DNA of 24,647 nucleotides from Chloroflexota bacterium (lineage in GTDB: Bacteria; Chloroflexota; Chloroflexia; JAMDCE01): positions 1-24,647 of the forward strand of contig JAMDCE010000330.1 in the NCBI GenBank assembly GCA_023489135.1, in the 5' to 3' direction. This document shows positions 21,195 through 24,647 of this stretch, one piece after another. Under the pieces are notes generated by a model, which saw nothing but the letters and a program-made list of their open reading frames with translations, did no database searches and was not told where the DNA came from. Position 1 is the first letter of the stretch; the number at the start of each line of letters is the position of its first letter. The position numbers were made by a program, and so were the translations under genes.

Positions 21195-22532
21195 CTACAG
21201 GTGGAAGCTGTACTCGTTGAACTCCCAATCCGTCACGTATTGGTTGAATCTCGCTACCTCAAGCCGCTTGATGGCGGTGTATTCCTGAGCGAAGGACTTG
21301 CCCAACGCGGCGACGAGATCCTCGTCGGTCTCGAAGGCCCTTACCGCATCCCCCAGACTTTGAGGCAGCACCGGATCCTGGTCGACGCTCAGCTTGGCGT
21401 AGGCATCACCGTCGAACGGGGCCCCGGGATCGATCTTCCGGTCAATGCCGTCCAGACCGGCGGCCAGGATGGCAGCGTAGGCGAGGTAAACATTGGCCGC
21501 GCCATCCGCCGCTCTATTCTCCACCCGGGAAGCTTTTCCACGCTCGGTAGGGATTCTGACGTAGGTGGTGCGGTTATCGAGCCCCCAGATCAGGAAGACC
21601 GGCGCAAACGAACCGAGCACGTGCCGCTTGTAGGAGTTGATGGTCGGGCCGAGAATGGCGTTCATGCCTCTGGCGTGATCGAGCTGTCCCCCGATGAACC
21701 AGTGCGCCAACTGGGACAACCCGCAGCTACCCGCCGGATCGTCAAACAAGTTCTGGCCCGTGCCGGCGTCACGGAGGCTGAGGTGCACGTGTAAGCCACT
21801 GCCGCCGCCGTCGTTCCTGGGTTTAGCCATAAAGGTGGCCTGCAGATTGTGATTCAAGGCGATTTCTTTGACGGCCTGTTTGAAGGCGAAGGCCGTATCC
21901 GCCGCCTCCAGAGCCGGCTGATGGAGGAGGTTTATTTCGTACTGGCTGGCGTAGAACTCGTGGTTGTAGGCCGGTATGGTCACTCCCATCTGCTCCATCG
22001 CCTTCCTGATCTCGAAGAGGACGCCTCGTCGATCGATTAGCGGTCCCGACGTATAGCACATGCCCCAACGGTCCACGTAGGTGCACATTTTTCCATCGCG
22101 GTTCTCGAGGAGATAGAACTCCAGCTCGGTGCCGATTACCGGCTCCCAACCCCTTTCTCTGTATCGCTCGACGATCTTCTTCAGGATTCCGCGCGGCGAT
22201 ATCTCGAGAGGCTTGCCCTTAACGTAGAGGTCCGACTGGACCATCACCGTGTTTTCCAGCCACGGGACCGGGCGCAGGGTGCTGATGTCCGGCAGCGCCC
22301 TCATGTCGGCGTAAGCTACCTCGTCGCCCACGCCGGTGCCCATGGCCACGGAGGACGACAGGTCGATGGAGAATATGGAGACACAAAACTGGACTCCTTC
22401 TTCCAGTGCCTCTTCAAAGAAGCCGATGGGCACGTCTTTGCCGCGGGGCACACCAAACTGGTCCGCGAACTGGACCCTGATAGTTTGGATGCCCTGATCT
22501 CTCAGCTTCTCGACAATACCTTCGGTATGCAT
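21195..22532 (-). CDS. Glutamine-synthetase-like gamma-glutamyl-amine ligase (GmaS/PuuA type)
   Basis: The 445-residue protein has the GS fold with its metal and ATP residues: GTELEF (134-139), the glutamates in NHEFYASQYEIN (190-201), GSGLHVHLSL (244-253), the substrate/ATP arginines in NRTTYVRIP (320-328), and RVENRAADGAANVYLAYAA. It lacks the adenylylation-loop tyrosine region of GlnA and diverges at the usual KPLFGDNGSGMHVH, reading KPRNDGGGSGLHVH. Such enzymes (PuuA, GmaS, GlnA4-like) join glutamate to an amine with ATP. The ATG at 22532 has AAGGGGG 8 nt upstream. The neighbours, a PuuD-like hydrolase and an MgsABC-like trio, favour an organic-amine substrate over ammonium. The actual amine is unknown. 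Confidence 0.88.
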   Translation of the reverse strand: MHTEGIVEKLRDQGIQTIRVQFADQFGVPRGKDVPIGFFEEALEEGVQFCVSIFSIDLSSSVAMGTGVGDEVAYADMRALPDISTLRPVPWLENTVMVQSDLYVKGKPLEISPRGILKKIVERYRERGWEPVIGTELEFYLLENRDGKMCTYVDRWGMCYTSGPLIDRRGVLFEIRKAMEQMGVTIPAYNHEFYASQYEINLLHQPALEAADTAFAFKQAVKEIALNHNLQATFMAKPRNDGGGSGLHVHLSLRDAGTGQNLFDDPAGSCGLSQLAHWFIGGQLDHARGMNAILGPTINSYKRHVLGSFAPVFLIWGLDNRTTYVRIPTERGKASRVENRAADGAANVYLAYAAILAAGLDGIDRKIDPGAPFDGDAYAKLSVDQDPVLPQSLGDAVRAFETDEDLVAALGKSFAQEYTAIKRLEVARFNQYVTDWEFNEYSFHL

Positions 22533-22579
22533 CGGAATCCCCCTTTCGAGCGACTTTCGGTTACCGGTCAGTCGGCGGG

Positions 22580-23485
22580 TTACCTGTGAAGCGCCAGAGA
22601 TGCGTCAAGATCCGCCCAGGGAATGGCCCGGTCGACCCAGTTGGCCATTCTTCCCGTGGCCAGGATCACATATTCCATCAATGTTATGAAGTCAGCGTAG
22701 TTGGAGACTCCTTCACCGTCGAGGAAAGCCGCTACGTCGTCGATAGCTTCCGGCGTGTTGCTCACGCTCCATTTCTGTAACAGGCGAAGCCGGCCGCTAG
22801 CGCGACGGAGCAAGGCGCCGGCCATTTTGTTGAGCGAATCAAGGGGGAGCGACCTGTTCTTCGCCATTTCCCGGCAGACCTGCAGGTTCTCTCCGGCCCA
22901 GAACAGATCGAAGTTGGCGTAGAGCATACAAGGGAGATTCCCCATCGGTGGCCGCGAGTGCTCGCGCAGCCGCCGCAAATCATCCGGCTCGTTATCCCAG
23001 GTGTCGTTGACGAACTTCTTCAGGAATGTAATGTACGAGCGCACCTGTGGCTGGCCCGCCTGTGGCTCCAACGACGGAGAGACCGCGTAGGATGCGTTAT
23101 CCTCGAGCCGGGTGATCGAGGCAGGAAGACTGCCCTCGCGAAGAATGCGCTCGGCGGCGCCGCGGAGCGCATCGATCCCTTCCACTATCCGGCCGAAGGT
23201 TGGCGCCTTGCCCAGCGCCGCGGCAGGGCCGTACCACATGCAAATGGTTTGTCGCCCCGGATAGTAGGCCACGTCACCCACCACGGATTCGTTCATATTC
23301 TCATCGGTGTCGAGGTAGTAAGGAACCATGATTATCAACTCGCACCCGGCGAACTTCGCGTGGATCCCGAAACTGGAGATGGGAAGGTTTCGCCACACGT
23401 GCTCGCAGGTTCGAGGAGCCTTATCCTCGAGCATCTCGATGACGCCTCGCTCCTGACCCATCCGGACCAATAACCTTCTAGCCAA
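22580..23485 (-). CDS. DUF3830 (cyclophilin-like) protein with a novel C-terminal region
   Basis: The 301-residue protein starts with a DUF3830-type domain (about 1-125): LLVRMGQERGVIEMLEDKAP, RTCEHVWRNLP, the IHAKFAGCELIIMVP strand, NESVVGDVAYYPGRQTICMWYG and APTFGRIVEG. DUF3830 proteins have a cyclophilin-like fold, are of unknown function, and often lie with small-molecule catabolism genes. The remaining about 160 residues are not recognised: partly helical, with EPDDLRRLREHSRPPMGNLP and a region rich in Trp and Leu. TTG 23485 is chosen because GGGAGG (23492-23497) lies 6 nt upstream, and only 8 nt then overlap the preceding gene; ATG 23521 would add 12 residues and enlarge the overlap to 44 nt. 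Confidence 0.72.
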   Translation of the reverse strand: MARRLLVRMGQERGVIEMLEDKAPRTCEHVWRNLPISSFGIHAKFAGCELIIMVPYYLDTDENMNESVVGDVAYYPGRQTICMWYGPAAALGKAPTFGRIVEGIDALRGAAERILREGSLPASITRLEDNASYAVSPSLEPQAGQPQVRSYITFLKKFVNDTWDNEPDDLRRLREHSRPPMGNLPCMLYANFDLFWAGENLQVCREMAKNRSLPLDSLNKMAGALLRRASGRLRLLQKWSVSNTPEAIDDVAAFLDGEGVSNYADFITLMEYVILATGRMANWVDRAIPWADLDASLALHR

Positions 23486-24260
23486 CTCTTTCCTCCCGGC
23501 ACTTGACCGGTTCCCGGCCATCTTTCAATCCGCAGAAAGCGGCGGCCTCCGTCACCAGCCACTGGAACACTCGGAGCGATGGCTCATGTTCCTGGTAGCT
23601 CATCTCCGGATGGAATTGAACCGCCAGCATGCGCCGGTAAATTGCGCTTTCAACCGCCTCGATCAGGCCATCCGGCGCCGTGGCCGTGGCGTGCAGCGCG
23701 GGCGCCAGCTGCCTTATTCCCTGGTGGTGGTAGCTATTGACCCGCCCCGACGTGCCCTCGAAAAGGTCGGCTACAACGCTGTTCGCCGAGATGCTAATGT
23801 CGTGCGCGGCAGGATCAGCATCGGGGGGCGCCGTGTGGCTAACGTCCGTCCCCAAATCGGTCGGCAAATCCGGGTAGAGCGTGCCGCCGAGGAAAACGTT
23901 GATCATTTGCAGTCCGCGGCAGATTCCGAGCAAGGGGATCTGGCAATGCAGAGCCAGGCCGCACAAATGCCACTCGAAGCTATCCTTGCGAGCGTCTACT
24001 CCCCCTACTAGAGGCTCGATCCTGTCGTTGGTCACCGCTCCGATGTCTGCTCCACCGGTAAGTATTAGCCCATCGATGAGCTTCAGGTACTCGCCAACCA
24101 GGGCGGCCGGTGCGCTCAGTGGAAGAAGGATGGGGACGGCTCCGCATCCGACCAGGACATCACCAAATTCGACATAGGCGACATCCGAGGTGACTTCGTA
24201 GCCCAGCCTCGTGATGTACGTGGCCGTCGAACACGTGATTCCGACCCTAGGCAATCTCAT
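23478..24260 (-). CDS. Gamma-glutamyl-gamma-aminobutyrate hydrolase-like peptidase C26 (PuuD-like)
   Basis: The 260-residue class-I glutamine-amidotransferase-fold hydrolase has the nucleophile elbow in LGICRGLQMINVFLGG (Cys114) and the partner His217 and Glu219 in VQFHPE, with LILTGGADIG forming the oxyanion strand. Members such as PuuD release glutamate from gamma-glutamyl amines or acids. ATG 24260 is taken because the family sequence begins there (RLPRVGITCS) and the length then equals that of PuuD; the longer frame to 24365 has a non-homologous leader. In this operon it could trim a gamma-glutamyl intermediate or recycle dead-end product. No PuuB-type oxidase is present. Confidence 0.9.
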   Translation of the reverse strand: MRLPRVGITCSTATYITRLGYEVTSDVAYVEFGDVLVGCGAVPILLPLSAPAALVGEYLKLIDGLILTGGADIGAVTNDRIEPLVGGVDARKDSFEWHLCGLALHCQIPLLGICRGLQMINVFLGGTLYPDLPTDLGTDVSHTAPPDADPAAHDISISANSVVADLFEGTSGRVNSYHHQGIRQLAPALHATATAPDGLIEAVESAIYRRMLAVQFHPEMSYQEHEPSLRVFQWLVTEAAAFCGLKDGREPVKCREERVG

Positions 24261-24386
24261 CCAGTTTCCCGCCACCGACGATTTGGTCCTCAGTTTAATG
24301 CACAGTTCTTCCAATTTTCTTCCAAGTAGAACTGGGAGAGACCGAAAGTGCCGCTTCCTGAGCAAGATAGCAGCGCATGACGGGTA

Positions 24387-24647
24387 TCATCCTGCCGCGC
24401 TGGCGCTGCCGGGGCCTTTAATGAACATAAGAAGGAGGCGGCTATCGTCGGTGGTTTTGATCCCGTGCTTCGTCTTCGCGGGCACGAAAACGACACTTGT
24501 CGGCCTAACCGTGATTTCCTCGCCATCCACGGTGATGATTCCCTCTCCCTCGACGATGTAAAAAATCTCGTCCTGTCGCGGGTGTAAGTGCTGGACGGTG
24601 TGCTGTCCGGGCTCGTAGCAGACGATCTCCGCGATGAGCTTCTCTGA
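24387..24647 (-). CDS. Cupin-domain protein (5' end beyond the window)
   Basis: The last 86 residues of a single cupin barrel are present; the start lies outside the window. Metal-ligand motifs are visible: HTVQHLHPRQDEIFYIVEGEG supplies His, His and Glu, and VPAKTKHGI supplies the last His. The stop is at 24387-24389 and the PuuD-like gene starts 126 bp further on the same strand, so it may be part of the same operon. Small cupins of this type can be enzymes, sensors or binding proteins; function cannot be assigned. Confidence 0.85.
   Translation of the reverse strand, partial: SEKLIAEIVCYEPGQHTVQHLHPRQDEIFYIVEGEGIITVDGEEITVRPTSVVFVPAKTKHGIKTTDDSRLLLMFIKGPGSASAAG

Noticed and set aside
1..24647. 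tRNA, rRNA or CRISPR array
   Set aside because: No cloverleaf with CCA-type end, no rRNA-like tract and no regularly spaced repeats were seen on either strand.

Overview
The window looks like chromosomal DNA of a moderately high-GC bacterium. GTG and TTG starts, short Shine-Dalgarno spacings, a lipoprotein solute-binding protein and low-complexity palindromic intergenic repeats fit Chloroflexota or a similar environmental lineage. That assignment is a low-confidence inference; no rRNA or other marker is present.

Layout. (1) 1-1499: a REP-like palindrome, then a complete aspartate kinase gene (lysC, +). (2) 1681-2987: a decayed IS1634-type insertion sequence bounded by 19-bp inverted repeats, its transposase frameshifted and internally deleted. 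(3) 3154-9096 (-): a five-gene catabolic cluster: acyl-CoA ligase, metal-dependent amidohydrolase/decarboxylase, AprA-like flavoprotein, ferredoxin with an Asp in place of one cluster cysteine, and an orphan NitT/TauT-type binding lipoprotein. It has a consensus sigma-70 promoter with a palindrome just downstream and is divergent from an IclR regulator (9385-10161, +). (4) 10162-10968: a gene-poor stretch with an orphan DUF433 antitoxin-like gene. (5) 10969-24647 (-): a long run of co-oriented genes encoding a bacterial microcompartment (BMC).

The BMC locus, in transcription order, reads: cupin (cut by the window edge), PuuD-like gamma-glutamyl hydrolase, DUF3830 protein, glutamine-synthetase-like ligase, class-II amidotransferase, GXGXG protein, FMN glutamate-synthase-like protein, BMC-P (EutN/CcmL), BMC-H, aldehyde dehydrogenase, opine-dehydrogenase-family protein, BMC-T, and two tandem homocitrate-synthase-like (DRE-TIM) enzymes. 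All three shell classes are present, but none of the usual BMC signature enzymes is seen (diol dehydratase, ethanolamine lyase, glycyl-radical enzyme, RuBisCO, PduL).

The GS-like + GATase + GXGXG + FMN quartet has the same composition as GmaS/MgsABC of the N-methylglutamate pathway. The aldehyde dehydrogenase and the opine dehydrogenase both carry a short amphipathic helix plus linker resembling BMC encapsulation peptides. My main inference is an amine-degrading metabolosome: an amine is gamma-glutamylated, moved onto the alpha-nitrogen position as an N-alkylglutamate, cleaved by the opine dehydrogenase to glutamate and an aldehyde inside the shell, and the aldehyde oxidised by the NAD-dependent dehydrogenase. 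The substrate is unknown. Spacers next to the shell genes are rich in inverted repeats, including a 50-nt near-perfect hairpin that spans one stop codon and the next ribosome-binding site.
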